A stretch of 64,000 bases of DNA from an uncultured Thioclava sp. GTDB lineage: Bacteria; Pseudomonadota; Alphaproteobacteria; Rhodobacterales; Rhodobacteraceae. The position numbers and the translations under genes were made by a program. The number at the start of each line of letters is the position of its first letter. Within the stretch, counting starts at the first letter, position 1. The stretch is taken from positions 121,199 to 185,198 of the forward strand of contig NZ_CAJYBT010000001.1 of the NCBI RefSeq assembly GCF_913064665.1, given 5' to 3'. The notes beneath the pieces were generated by a model. It saw nothing but the letters and a program-made list of their open reading frames with translations, was not told the origin of the DNA and did no database searches. This document shows, piece by piece, positions 37,950 to 47,080 of the stretch.

Positions 37950-38291
37950 TCAGTCGACTTTGACGCCGACGCGGCTGGCCTGAAAAATCTTGATTTCAGT
38001 GCCGGGCTTCACCGCGGTCGCAAGCACTTGGCGCCCTTCGATTTGACCGCCGCAACGCTGGCTGTTCAGCGCGCCAACACCACCATCGGAATAGACGACC
38101 AGCTTTGAGTCCGGCAGGAGCGCTTCGATGTCTTTGAAGCTTGGCGCAGGGCCGTTGCAATCGCCGCCGATATAGCTGGCAAGCACTTTGCTTTCGCCGA
38201 GTTTGAGTTTCTCAACATGACCGGCCTGCGCAATCGCAGGCACGCCAAGCAATGACAGGGCACAGACACCCCAAGAGATGGTGCGTTTCAT
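37950..38291 (-). CDS. Small secreted hypothetical protein
   Basis: A 113-residue protein with a clear signal peptide (MKRTISWGVCALSLLGVPAI, cleavage likely after AQA). Two cysteines in the mature part (GGDCNGPAP and SQRCGGQIEG) could form one disulfide. The remainder is short beta-prone sequence ending VGVKVD. GGAGCG lies just before the ATG. I do not recognise a family. A periplasmic or surface location is likely; function is unknown. Confidence 0.65.
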   Translation of the reverse strand: MKRTISWGVCALSLLGVPAIAQAGHVEKLKLGESKVLASYIGGDCNGPAPSFKDIEALLPDSKLVVYSDGGVGALNSQRCGGQIEGRQVLATAVKPGTEIKIFQASRVGVKVD

Positions 38292-38483
38292 GTTCGCTCC
38301 TAAAATATCGTAACTCCCTGCGTGGGCACATGGCGTGACTCGGCGCGTGTGTCCAGTTCATGCTGCTATGCAGAAAAAGCATATCTCTCTCATATCAAAT
38401 AATTGTAGGGGCACGCGCGGCCATTTGCTGCATCTGCAACGCCACACTTCCCTAACGCCCTGATCCACCTACATTGCACTAAT

Positions 38484-40082
38484 ATGGAACGAGACCTGAT
38501 TCATTTGGTCCTATGGGCCCTATTGGCGGGCGTGATCGTGTTGATCGCGCTGACACTGATCGCTGCGCGGCTGTCACATCGCCGCCCGCGTGGCCCATTT
38601 GCGCAGGCGCAGACCCTGATCGCACCCGAAAGTGGCGCGGTAGCGCGGGCGCTACAGCCGCGTCTCGCCAACGCCCCCGCCGAGAAAACGGCGGTGCAGG
38701 TGCTGACCGATCCGATTGACGCCCTCGCGGCGCGACTGGAGTTGATCGGTGCCGCCGAGGTCTCGCTCGATCTGCAATATTACCTCTGGCAGAATGATAC
38801 CGCAGGGGCGCTGATGCTTGGGGCCATGCGCAAGGCAGCCTCGCGGGGGGTGCGGGTGCGGCTGTTGATTGATGACAATGGCACCGCGGGGATGGATCGC
38901 ATTTTGGCCGCTCTCGATCAGATGCCAAATATCCAAGTGCGGCTGTTCAACCCGTTTCCGTTGCGGCGCGCGCGCGTGCTTGGCTATCTGTCTGATTTCT
39001 ATCGCCTCAATCGCCGGATGCATAATAAAGCCATGATCGTAGATGGTCGGATTGCGATTTTGGGGGGGCGCAATATCGGCAGTGACTATTTCGATCCACG
39101 CTCGGAAACCGGACTCTATATGGATCTGGATGTGGCCGTTTCGGGCCCCATTTTGGCGACAACATGTGATCAATTCGATCTCTATTGGAACGCACATTCC
39201 GCGATCCCGGCGCATCTGATGCTTGGGACGTGCCCCGAGGCCGAAGCCAAGGCCCTTTTGCGCGATGAAAAAAACCGCCTGAGCACTCCCGAGGTCTGCG
39301 CCTATTGCGACATGCTGAGCGCGCCCGAGCGCGCGCACCGCATCCTTGACCCCGAGGCAGAGGTGATCCTTGCCGAAGCTCAGTTGATCTATGATCACCC
39401 TGCCAAGATTCGAGGCATGATGCGCGGGCGCAAATTGCTGTGGCAATATCTGATTCGCGCTTTGGGCCAACCGAAACAGGAATTGGTGCTGATCACCCCC
39501 TATCTCGTGCCGACGCGCGCTGGCGTGCGGTTTCTGCGCCGGGTTGCGCGCACGGGCGTGGCGATCAAGGTGCTCACGAATTCCTATTCCGCGACCGACG
39601 TGCCGATCGTGCATTCGGGTTACGCGCATCGCCGCCGCGCAATGCTGCGCGCCGGGCTTGAGATTTACGAATACGCGCCTGATGCGCAGGCCGAACACGC
39701 GCGTGGGATGCGCCCGGGGCAATTCATGGGCAGCGCGATCAAGGGCACCTCGCCGTTCTCGCGCAACAAGCTGCATGCCAAGGTTTTTGCTGTGGATCGC
39801 GCGCGGGTGTTTATCGGCTCGTTCAACCTTGATCCGCGCTCAATGCGGTTGAATACCGAACTGGGCGTGGTGATCGCCGCGCCCGAAATCGCCGCGCGGA
39901 TTTCCGACAGTTTCGCGCAGTTCATCCCCGAACGGGCGTGGCGGGTGCGGCTGGGCCGGGCGCAGCAACTGCGTTGGTCGCGCCCCGGCCAGCCCGAGTT
40001 GAAGCGTGAGCCCGGCGTGCCCTGGACGCATCGCGTGTTTCTGGCGATTGCCCAGCGCCTGCCGATCGAATGGATGCTGTAG
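38484..40082 (+). CDS. Phospholipase D-family protein, cardiolipin synthase-like (ClsC type)
   Basis: Membrane-anchored PLD-superfamily enzyme of 532 residues. One N-terminal transmembrane helix (about residues 8-28) is followed by two HKD catalytic motifs, HNKAMIVDG (His180) and HAKVFAVDR (His431), each followed by the GGRNIGSDYF or GSFNLDPRS block. This layout fits ClsC-type cardiolipin synthases, which condense phosphatidylglycerol with another phospholipid. The stop at 40082 lies three bases from the convergent rnr stop. Phospholipase activity instead of synthase cannot be excluded. Confidence 0.85.
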   Translation: MERDLIHLVLWALLAGVIVLIALTLIAARLSHRRPRGPFAQAQTLIAPESGAVARALQPRLANAPAEKTAVQVLTDPIDALAARLELIGAAEVSLDLQYYLWQNDTAGALMLGAMRKAASRGVRVRLLIDDNGTAGMDRILAALDQMPNIQVRLFNPFPLRRARVLGYLSDFYRLNRRMHNKAMIVDGRIAILGGRNIGSDYFDPRSETGLYMDLDVAVSGPILATTCDQFDLYWNAHSAIPAHLMLGTCPEAEAKALLRDEKNRLSTPEVCAYCDMLSAPERAHRILDPEAEVILAEAQLIYDHPAKIRGMMRGRKLLWQYLIRALGQPKQELVLITPYLVPTRAGVRFLRRVARTGVAIKVLTNSYSATDVPIVHSGYAHRRRAMLRAGLEIYEYAPDAQAEHARGMRPGQFMGSAIKGTSPFSRNKLHAKVFAVDRARVFIGSFNLDPRSMRLNTELGVVIAAPEIAARISDSFAQFIPERAWRVRLGRAQQLRWSRPGQPELKREPGVPWTHRVFLAIAQRLPIEWML

Positions 40083-40085
40083 CGT

Positions 40086-42359
40086 TTAGGGTTTGCGCGT
40101 GCGCTTGACCTTGAGGGCAATGGCGCGCTTCTTTGATGCCCCGCGCGCAACCTTGCGCGGCGGGCGGGTGCCCGGTCGGCGGCCTTTGCGCTTGCCCGAG
40201 GGCATATCTTGCCCGTCGATGTCGAGCAGTTCCAGCATCAGCCCGCCGGTGATCGGCACAGCCTCGGCAAGGCGCACGGTAACGCGCAACCCCGGCGTGA
40301 TCGTCAGCCCGGTTTCCGAGCCTACCAATTCCTGAGCGTCGCGGTCGTAATGGAAAAACTCGCGTCCGATCTCGCGGATCGGGATCAGCCCGTCGGCCCC
40401 TGTCTCATCAAGCCGCACGAAGGCGCCGAATTTCTGCACCCCCGCGATCCGGCCGGTAAATTCGCTGCCCACGCGCTCGCTGAGATAAGCGGCGAGGTAG
40501 CGATCGGTGGTATCGCGTTCGGCTGCCATCGAGCGCCGCTCGGTATCGGAAATCATCTTGGCGGTCTCTTCGAGATGCTCGATATCCGACGCGCTCAGCC
40601 CGTCTTTGCCCCAGCCATGCCCGGAGATCAGCGCGCGATGCACGATCAGGTCGGAATAGCGCCGGATCGGCGAGGTGAAATGTGCATACGATCGCAACGC
40701 GAGCCCGAAATGCCCGTAATTCAGCGGGTGATAATAGGCCTGCGTCATTGAACGCAGCGTGGTCATATTGAGCAGTTCGTCAAATTCGCTGCCCTCGGAT
40801 TGGCTGAGCAGATTGTTGAGATGCGAGGTCTTGAGCACCTGCCCCTTCGCCAGCGTAAAGCCAGACGCCTGCGCCACCTCGCGCAGAGCTTCGATCTTTT
40901 CGAGGCTGGGTTCTTCGTGCACGCGATACAGCAACGGGCGCTTGAGCCGTTCGAGTTCCTCGGCAGCTGCGACATTCGCCAGCACCATAAATTCCTCGAT
41001 CAACTTATGCGCATCGAGGCGCTCCTTGAATTGGATCGAGGCGACTTTGCCATCTTCACCAATGACGATCTGGCGTTCGGGCAGTTCCAGTTCCAGCGGC
41101 TGACGTTGCGCGCGCGCATGCAGCAGGGATTGATAGCAGGCATAGATCGGCGCGATCACGTCCTCGACCAGATCCTCGGTTTTCGCATCCGGCGTGCCGT
41201 CTTGCGCGGCCTGCACCTGCGCATATTCCAGCGAGGCCACCGAGCGGATCATGCCACGCGTGAAGCGATGGCTGATCTTGCGCCCGAAGGAGTCGATCTT
41301 CATCCGCACGGCCAAAACCGCGCGATCCACGTTTTCGTGCAGCGAGCACAGATTGCCCGACAGGCTATCGGGCAGCATTGGCACCACGCGGTCGGGGAAA
41401 TAGCTGGAATTGCCGCGCTTGCGCGCCTCGCGATCCAGTTCCGATCCCGGCGTGACGTAATGGGCCACATCGGCAATCGCGACCCACAGTACATGCCCGC
41501 CGGCATTCTTGGGATCGTCATCAGGAATCGCCAGACAGGCATCGTCGCGGTCGCGCGCATCCGCCGGATCGATGGTAATGAAGGGCAACTCGGTTAGATC
41601 CTCGCGCCCGTCCAGCGTGGCGGGTTTCGCCGCATCGGCCTCGGCCACGACGGCATCGGGGAAATCATCGGGGATGCCGTGCTGATGGATCGCAATCAGC
41701 GAAACGGCACGCGGCGCGCCCGGATCACCCAACACTTCAATCACGCGCGCCTTGGGGAGCCCCATGCGTGCGCGCGGGCCGGTTTGTTCGGCCTCGACCA
41801 ACTCGCCATCCTTGGCACCCAGCGTCGCCGAAGCAGGCACCTGCCATTCATTCGCCAGCCCCTTGTCGATGGGCATGATCCGCCCACCCTCGGTCGATTT
41901 GCGAAACACGCCGAGAATGCGATGGGCCGCCTCGCCGATTTTGCGAATGAGGCGCGCTTGATAGCCATAGCTTTCACCCTCAACCGGGGTCAGACGCCCG
42001 AGGATGCGATCGCCTTGCGCCAGCGCGGGTTCGCCCTCCTTGGGCACGAACAGGACGGCCGGGGCAGGCCCCTCGCCCGACCATTCGGCAGGCTCGGCCC
42101 ATTGATCGCCAGACGCGTCCTCGGACAGCATCCGCAAAACGGTGACGGGTGGCAGGCTGTCGGGGTCGCGGACCTTGCGGCTGCGCGTCTCGATCAGCCC
42201 CTCGGCCTGCATCTCGCGCAGCATCCGCTTGAGCTCGATCTTGGCCTGTCCCGTCACGCCAAAGGCCCGCGCGATGTCACGCTTGCCACTTTGGCCGGGG
42301 TTGTCGTTCAGCCAATCGAGAATCTCTTGGCGCGAGGGTGTGGAGGCGGATTTGTTCAT
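40086..42359 (-). CDS. rnr: Ribonuclease R
   Basis: 3'-5' exoribonuclease of 757 residues. It has an N-terminal winged-helix region (residues ~5-65), cold-shock/OB domains, and the RNB catalytic domain with the acidic cluster FITIDPADARDRDDACLAI that binds metal. The C-terminal S1 domain (GSEFTGRIAGVQKFGAFVRL) is followed by a basic tail rich in K and R, typical of RNase R rather than RNase II. The ATG at 42359 (MNKSASTPSRQ) is preferred over one eight codons upstream. It degrades structured RNA and takes part in rRNA and tmRNA-linked turnover. Confidence 0.94.
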   Translation of the reverse strand: MNKSASTPSRQEILDWLNDNPGQSGKRDIARAFGVTGQAKIELKRMLREMQAEGLIETRSRKVRDPDSLPPVTVLRMLSEDASGDQWAEPAEWSGEGPAPAVLFVPKEGEPALAQGDRILGRLTPVEGESYGYQARLIRKIGEAAHRILGVFRKSTEGGRIMPIDKGLANEWQVPASATLGAKDGELVEAEQTGPRARMGLPKARVIEVLGDPGAPRAVSLIAIHQHGIPDDFPDAVVAEADAAKPATLDGREDLTELPFITIDPADARDRDDACLAIPDDDPKNAGGHVLWVAIADVAHYVTPGSELDREARKRGNSSYFPDRVVPMLPDSLSGNLCSLHENVDRAVLAVRMKIDSFGRKISHRFTRGMIRSVASLEYAQVQAAQDGTPDAKTEDLVEDVIAPIYACYQSLLHARAQRQPLELELPERQIVIGEDGKVASIQFKERLDAHKLIEEFMVLANVAAAEELERLKRPLLYRVHEEPSLEKIEALREVAQASGFTLAKGQVLKTSHLNNLLSQSEGSEFDELLNMTTLRSMTQAYYHPLNYGHFGLALRSYAHFTSPIRRYSDLIVHRALISGHGWGKDGLSASDIEHLEETAKMISDTERRSMAAERDTTDRYLAAYLSERVGSEFTGRIAGVQKFGAFVRLDETGADGLIPIREIGREFFHYDRDAQELVGSETGLTITPGLRVTVRLAEAVPITGGLMLELLDIDGQDMPSGKRKGRRPGTRPPRKVARGASKKRAIALKVKRTRKP

Positions 42360-42597
42360 GGCTCTGCCTAGCATGAGGCGCACGGGGCGTCACGCGGGGA
42401 AAGTAGGGCTTTTCGCCCGAGCGCAAACAAAGGCCCGCTCAACGAGGTGCGTGATCGAATGACGGCGTTTGCGGGGCGGCGCGGCAAACACGAATCTTCG
42501 GCCAATGCCCCCAGCGCCACACTGGCCCCGCCATCCAAGCCAGGGGCACTCCAACAAGATCGATAGGCGTTGGCCCTATGGTCGACAAAGCGCCCTC

Positions 42598-43743
42598 TCA
42601 GGCAACAGCGGCATGTGGATAGGTTAAATCGCGTTTTTGAAACGACAGGATCGTTGGCTTAACGACGGTGCCGGAATCGACATTCACCGCCCGTCGAATG
42701 GTCTCGTTTTTCTGCCAAGCGGCGCGCCCGTCAACCATTGTTGGCAAGTGCACGACGAGCGCTGCCGAGATCGAGCGTGACGCACTTTCCCACAGGTAGT
42801 TGGGGGTATGATCGACGGCATAATAGTCAGAGGTTTCGACCCGGAACATCGGGCTCTTGAAGGTCGTCGGTTTGGCGAAATAGAACCCCATCCCCTCATC
42901 GCAGCTTACATCCACGATCAGGCTGTGGGGTTTGAGGCAGGATTTCTCGGCTTCGGTTATGAAATCCAGCGGGTGATCTGGCTCTTGAAAAGTGCCGTTG
43001 ACGATGATGTCTGATTGCGAAATCAGCTCGGTCAAGGGCTGCTCACTACCGTCATGTTCGACGATGATCATGCGCGCTTCATCGGCATTGCCCTCTCTGA
43101 GGCGGACGTAGTGACAATCCAGCACCTCTTCGCGCACTTCGTGATCGGGGCGTTGAATGCAGATTGTGATGTCTCTGAAACCGTGCGCCTTGAGCGCGTA
43201 GATCGCGCCTCGGCTGACCGCCCCAAAGCTGAAGATGATGCATTTGCGCTGATTGCCGTAGTGACCATCAATGCCCTTTAGGCTGAGCGCGTGCAAAATG
43301 GCGCAATAGCCTGCCATTTCGTTGTTCTTGTAAAACGTGTGCCGCCCGACTTGTCCGGAGGGGCCCCAGACGAACATATCCTCAAAAGCCACGAGGGTCA
43401 GCTTACGATCGATGGCCATCTGGGTGATCGCGCGTTGTTGGGCGCAATGCGGGTAGCCCCAGAGTATGCCGCCTTCGCGAAGTTCTGAAAGATCGCTCAA
43501 TGTCGGCTTGGCGATAATCACATTGCCAAGCTCTGCCAAAAGCGTGCTGCGTGGGGCGACGCCGCCCGATAGCGCCGCGAGGTCAGAATCTGACACACCA
43601 AAAGACGCGCCATAGCCTTCTTCGAAGACAAGCTTCTTGCGATAAGCCTCGCTCAGGCGCGACAGGTGGTCGGGATGAATGGGCACGCGGCGCTCATCTT
43701 GTTTGCGCGATGTGGCGATGACGCCAAAGGTTAACTGGTTCAC
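42598..43743 (-). CDS. Alanine dehydrogenase/PNT-family enzyme, N5-carboxyethyl-ornithine synthase-like
   Basis: A 381-residue protein with the N-terminal AlaDh/PNT fold: FGVIATSRKQDERRVPIHPDHL carries the conserved Arg and Lys region, and GYGASFGVSDSDL matches the EGYG...FSD block. The NAD-binding half contains KCIIFSFGAVSRGAIYALKAHGF, where the usual GxGxxG is altered to FGAVSRG. The overall pattern recalls N5-(carboxyethyl)ornithine synthase and saccharopine-type dehydrogenases, which couple a keto acid to an amino acid. No neighbouring biosynthetic gene narrows the substrate. It is a single gene; the next features on its promoter side are an AT-richer gap and a tRNA. Confidence 0.7.
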   Translation of the reverse strand: MNQLTFGVIATSRKQDERRVPIHPDHLSRLSEAYRKKLVFEEGYGASFGVSDSDLAALSGGVAPRSTLLAELGNVIIAKPTLSDLSELREGGILWGYPHCAQQRAITQMAIDRKLTLVAFEDMFVWGPSGQVGRHTFYKNNEMAGYCAILHALSLKGIDGHYGNQRKCIIFSFGAVSRGAIYALKAHGFRDITICIQRPDHEVREEVLDCHYVRLREGNADEARMIIVEHDGSEQPLTELISQSDIIVNGTFQEPDHPLDFITEAEKSCLKPHSLIVDVSCDEGMGFYFAKPTTFKSPMFRVETSDYYAVDHTPNYLWESASRSISAALVVHLPTMVDGRAAWQKNETIRRAVNVDSGTVVKPTILSFQKRDLTYPHAAVA

Positions 43744-44272
43744 ATAGAGTCCACTTCCGGGGGCTTGCCCCTGAATTCATTGTCGGTTTTGCGATGTCGA
43801 ATTGAGCCACTGACGCAGGAAGCTATCAGTGGGCAGCGCATCGGACCAAATCTGGCTCAGCGTCAAAACAGACGTAGAGCGATACATTCGACTTGGAACA
43901 TTGGCTGTAGGATGTGGACACTACCTGATTGGGCAAGGATTCACTAGGGTTTGTTGAGATTCATCTCAAAGCCATCAGTGCCGCGAGACGGGTGCAGATT
44001 GCGCCATGCATGCGAGACCTTGGAACACGATCCACCCGTGCGTGCCTGTGGCATCCCGCGGAACGCCACCGAGAGGGCGAACCCGCATTTCGATCGCGAT
44101 TGCCCACTTGCACGATTTAATCTGACAGTTTAAAGAACGCGTCGCATGAACCCAGTGGCATAGCTGGACGTGCGCCTCGTTCTTCGCTCGCGGGTTTGCG
44201 CTGAAAAGCGCTTCAAAGCTAACGGGTTCGAGGCATGAGACTAAAAATAGCAGGGCCAAATCGGCCCCGTAA
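43744..44272. other. Gap before tRNA-Thr, no gene supported
   Basis: The 529 bases hold the promoter of the minus-strand dehydrogenase gene and the tRNA promoter region. Composition is visibly richer in A and T than the flanks. A short hairpin GGGCC-AAATC-GGCCC lies at 44253-44267, just before the tRNA. Open frames here are short and unconvincing. Confidence 0.5.
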
Positions 44273-44348
44273 GCCGCTGTAGCTCAGATGGTAGAGCACG
44301 TCATTCGTAATGATGGGGTCGGGGGTTCGAGTCCCTTCAGCGGCACCA
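44273..44348 (+). tRNA. tRNA-Thr (anticodon CGU)
   Basis: A complete 76-base cloverleaf. The acceptor stem GCCGCTG pairs with CAGCGGC, the D-arm is GCTC/GAGC, and the anticodon stem CGTCA/TGATG has loop TTCGTAA, so bases 34-36 are CGT (reads ACG, threonine). The T-arm contains GGTTCGAGTCC. The discriminator is A and the CCA end is encoded at 44346-44348. Its 3' 15 bases recur at 49699-49713. Confidence 0.97.
44334..44348 (+). repeat. Candidate attL: tRNA-Thr 3' end
   Basis: CCTTCAGCGGCACCA, the end of the T-arm, the acceptor strand, discriminator and CCA, occurs again with identical sequence and orientation at 49699-49713. tRNA 3' ends are the classic attachment sites of tyrosine integrases. 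Confidence 0.6.
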
Positions 44349-44930
44349 AAGTCAAAGCACAGAAACCCAGAAAAATTGGTTTCTTCAGGTTTTTTTGTGT
44401 CTGGGTGCACGATTTGTCCCACAACTGGTGAAAATAACGTTTTCCAAGCATCCTTGGCGCCCAAACCGTTACAGCTCACCTAGACATTCGATTCGCAGCC
44501 CGGAGCGTAAGCGGGCACCGAAGGCTTCACCCGAAATTTAGTAACAAAGCCTTAACCGGTTCAACGCACTCGGCACCGCCGACATCGAGGCCGTTGCATG
44601 AAGCCGGAAGGGTGAGGGGAAACTTCATCCTCTATGGGATTAGAGCAACAACGCCTTTCTGGAGCATTCCCCAAATCCTTGTAGGGGACACTTGTGGACG
44701 CCGATTTCCCCGTTACGAAGGCAAAATTGCACCCGTTCACACTTTGTGTTGCCAGTATGACTATTGCGGCTTGAGATACTTAGACATTTGGTTGCCGCGC
44801 AGATACACCGAGCGATCTCATCACAAAGACGCGGTTGGATTTATCATTGATCCGCGCGCGCGCTTGCACCAGAGTCCTGCCTCAAAAGAGCTACCGCGGC
44901 AAGCGGCGGACAAGACGGAGCGCCGGGGGC
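44349..44930. other. Non-coding stretch after tRNA-Thr
   Basis: The 582 bases contain no reading frame that I can support. An open frame on the minus strand across the tRNA (44219-44479) is its antisense shadow, and the plus-strand frame from 44594 is out of phase with the real small gene at 44931. Base composition is more A/T-rich than the core genome nearby. Confidence 0.5.
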
Positions 44931-45239
44931 ATGAACGAGCTTTTGCACATGCTGCAAAATCACCTCGCCAAAGAGGCCGTGGGCCTGATCGGCGGTGTCA
45001 TCTTTTTTGGATCATGGATGTGGCAGGCTTGGCAGTCCCGTCAGGCAGGAACCCCGGTCGTCACGCAAAGCTTTTTTGCGATGCGTGCCACCGCGTCAGC
45101 ACTGCTGACCGTTGAGGGGATCAGAACCAAGTCGCTTTCGATCACCCTCGTGATGGTCGCAACACTGCTGTTGATGCTGTACAACATCTACCTGATCCGA
45201 AAACGCGCACGCCGCGTGCAGACCGATCAGGCGGGATAA
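44931..45239 (+). CDS. Lipid A biosynthesis N-terminal domain (LAB_N) small membrane protein
   Basis: A 102-residue protein with two or three membrane helices: GLIGGVIFFGSWMWQAWQ, a middle segment containing SFFAMRATASALLTVEGIR, and SLSITLVMVATLLLMLYNIY. The G-x2-G-x3-F...W-x2-Q...S-x2-AG-x-PVV pattern is the free-standing LAB_N domain, usually found beside polyprenyl-phosphate glycosyltransferases and ArnT-like enzymes. The ATG at 44931 is chosen because the helix pattern starts right after it; a start at 44835 would add unrelated residues. Its 3' end overlaps the convergent methyltransferase by 13 bases. Likely a small partner in sugar-lipid handling; the biochemical role is not established. 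Confidence 0.7.
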   Translation: MNELLHMLQNHLAKEAVGLIGGVIFFGSWMWQAWQSRQAGTPVVTQSFFAMRATASALLTVEGIRTKSLSITLVMVATLLLMLYNIYLIRKRARRVQTDQAG

Positions 45240-45925
45240 GACACAAGGGCTGTGCTGTCAGGCAGTGGCAAGCAGGCCGCCAGACCATCAAGCGTTTGAA
45301 CGCTCAGACCACGACCCGAGACCGCCGCACGATACCGCGCGCGCTTGAAGTCATCGAACAAGATCCGTCCACCCGGGGCCAGACGCGCCAGCGCCTCGTC
45401 AAGACACGCTTCGCGAGCGCGACCATCAATTACGATCAGGTCAAACTGGCCCGGCACATTGCGGATTGCGGCGACATAGTCGTCGAAAAACTGTCCTTCG
45501 AAACCGAACTTACCTGAGCTGATATGCCCCTTCGCTTGTGCGTCCACACGGGTCAGCGTCACATGGCCGAACCCTGCGATCCGGGGGGCCACTACATCGG
45601 CCCAATCGCCGTCATGCTCGATCGAGATCACCTCGCCCGCGCGCTTGGCCAGCCAAACGGTGCTTGCACCCGATCCCCATTCAAACACCCGCGCACCGGG
45701 CTTTCCTGCCAGATACTGATCGACCGTGTCGATGGCATTAAAGGTCCACCAGGGCGTGTCGAGACGCACCAGATCGTCGATATCATAAATCGCAAAAAGC
45801 GAGCGGAACCAACGCGCCCCACGCCCCTCGCGGCGTTCGAGCCAGCCAAGAAAACCGATCGAACCAAGCACTTGGCGCGCACCGCGCAGGACGGAGACGT
45901 AAGCAGAACGAATGGCTTGTTTCAC
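45227..45925 (-). CDS. Class I SAM-dependent methyltransferase-like protein
   Basis: A 232-residue protein with SAM-binding motif I as ARVFEWGSGASTVWLAKRA near residue 78, an acidic residue in the second strand (VISIEHDGDW), and the segment FDLIVIDGRAREACLDEAL, where the ID(G/D) loop binds in O-methyltransferase-like folds. The C-terminal RILFDDFKRARYR matches the same family. The ATGA overlap with the glycosyltransferase upstream indicates a two-gene operon, so a sugar or sugar-lipid substrate is plausible. The acceptor atom is unknown. Confidence 0.75.
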   Translation of the reverse strand: MKQAIRSAYVSVLRGARQVLGSIGFLGWLERREGRGARWFRSLFAIYDIDDLVRLDTPWWTFNAIDTVDQYLAGKPGARVFEWGSGASTVWLAKRAGEVISIEHDGDWADVVAPRIAGFGHVTLTRVDAQAKGHISSGKFGFEGQFFDDYVAAIRNVPGQFDLIVIDGRAREACLDEALARLAPGGRILFDDFKRARYRAAVSGRGLSVQTLDGLAACLPLPDSTALVSYPA

Positions 45926-46944
45926 AGCGAGCCCTCCGAAAGATGCGGTTGATTTTGCGCTACAGTTTCATCGATGACGTATTTGTCGCTCTCTTTAAGA
46001 CCCGAGGCTTGCAGCAATTCGGCCACCAGACCAACGCCCAGAATCTGGGTGCCCGTCACGGTCAGCAAGATGCCGATGAACAGCAAAGGCCGCGTGCCGA
46101 TCGGCCCCATGCCCAGCAACCACAGCACCGAAAGATACGCGATAAAGCTGGTTCCCAGCAAAAACAGCGGCAGGCCGATCATCGCGAAGAAATGCAGCGG
46201 CCGCGACTGGTAACGGGTCAGCAATTTCACCGTGCCCAGATCAAGCAGCCCTTTGACCATGCGCATCATGCCATATTTCGACTGGCCATGTTCGCGAGCG
46301 TGGTGCTGCACGGTGATCTCGGTGCAGCGATAGCCCACGGCATGCAGTAGAGCCGGCGTAAACCGGTGCAGCTCGCCATACAGGTTTAGCCGCTTGGCGG
46401 CGCGGCGGGTGTATGCTTTGAAGCCGCAATTTATATCATGCAAGTCGATGTCAAACATTCTCGCGGTCATCCGGTTGAAGATGCGCGATGGCAGCGTCTT
46501 GCCGATCGGATCGTTGCGCGTCTGCTTCCAACCTGACACCACGTCGTGACCCTCCGACAGCTTTTCGAGAAAGCGCGGAATTTCGGCCGGATCGTCTTGC
46601 AGATCGGCATCCATCGTCACGACGATATCGCCACGGGCCTGCGCGATCCCCGCCGACAGCGCCGAGGCCTTGCCAAAATTGCGGGTAAACCGGATCAGCG
46701 TCACATTGCGATTGGCGCGCGCTAATTCGCTTGCGATCACATCACCCCCGTCACGACTGCCATCGTCGACAAAGATCATCTCCCAAGCGCGTCCGGTAGT
46801 ACCCATCACATCACACACACGCGAGAACAGCGTCTCAAGCGTGGCGCATTCATCCAGAAAAGGCACTACGACCGACACGCTCGTCGCGGTCGATACCGTT
46901 GGTTTTTGTCCCTCATCAGCTACAAGTCGCAGGTCAAAATTCAT
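45922..46944 (-). CDS. Glycosyltransferase family 2, DPM1/ArnC/GtrB-like
   Basis: A 340-residue polyprenyl-phosphate glycosyltransferase. The catalytic domain begins VSVVVPFLDECATLETLF, with DDGSRDGG, the DxD-type motif MDADLQDDP, and INCGFKAYTRRAAKRL. Two transmembrane helices near residues 235-265 and 270-300 anchor it, as in GtrB/ArnC. It transfers a sugar from a nucleotide donor to polyprenyl phosphate on the cytoplasmic face, which a GT39 enzyme can then use in the periplasm. The next gene divergently is exactly such a GT39, though frameshifted. It overlaps the methyltransferase by four bases. Confidence 0.88.
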   Translation of the reverse strand: MNFDLRLVADEGQKPTVSTATSVSVVVPFLDECATLETLFSRVCDVMGTTGRAWEMIFVDDGSRDGGDVIASELARANRNVTLIRFTRNFGKASALSAGIAQARGDIVVTMDADLQDDPAEIPRFLEKLSEGHDVVSGWKQTRNDPIGKTLPSRIFNRMTARMFDIDLHDINCGFKAYTRRAAKRLNLYGELHRFTPALLHAVGYRCTEITVQHHAREHGQSKYGMMRMVKGLLDLGTVKLLTRYQSRPLHFFAMIGLPLFLLGTSFIAYLSVLWLLGMGPIGTRPLLFIGILLTVTGTQILGVGLVAELLQASGLKESDKYVIDETVAQNQPHLSEGSL

Positions 46945-47080
46945 TTACTCACCGTTCGAGTTCAAGCTGGTTTGTGTCTACCTCACTGCGTAATCTCTTT
47001 GCGAAACCGGTCAGAATTAAGACGGAAGAAAGGCCAAAAGGACGTCGAGTGAAGATGCAGCCCCCCAGAGAAGCTGGTGG

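Noticed and set aside
37657..37983. Small plus-strand open frame in the 37.6-37.9 kb gap
   Set aside because: Overlaps the end of a minus-strand secreted gene, lacks a ribosome site and recognisable features.
44219..44479. Minus-strand open frame with the sequence AAEGTRTPDPIITNDVLYHL
   Set aside because: It is the antisense of tRNA-Thr, a well-known spurious annotation across tRNA genes.
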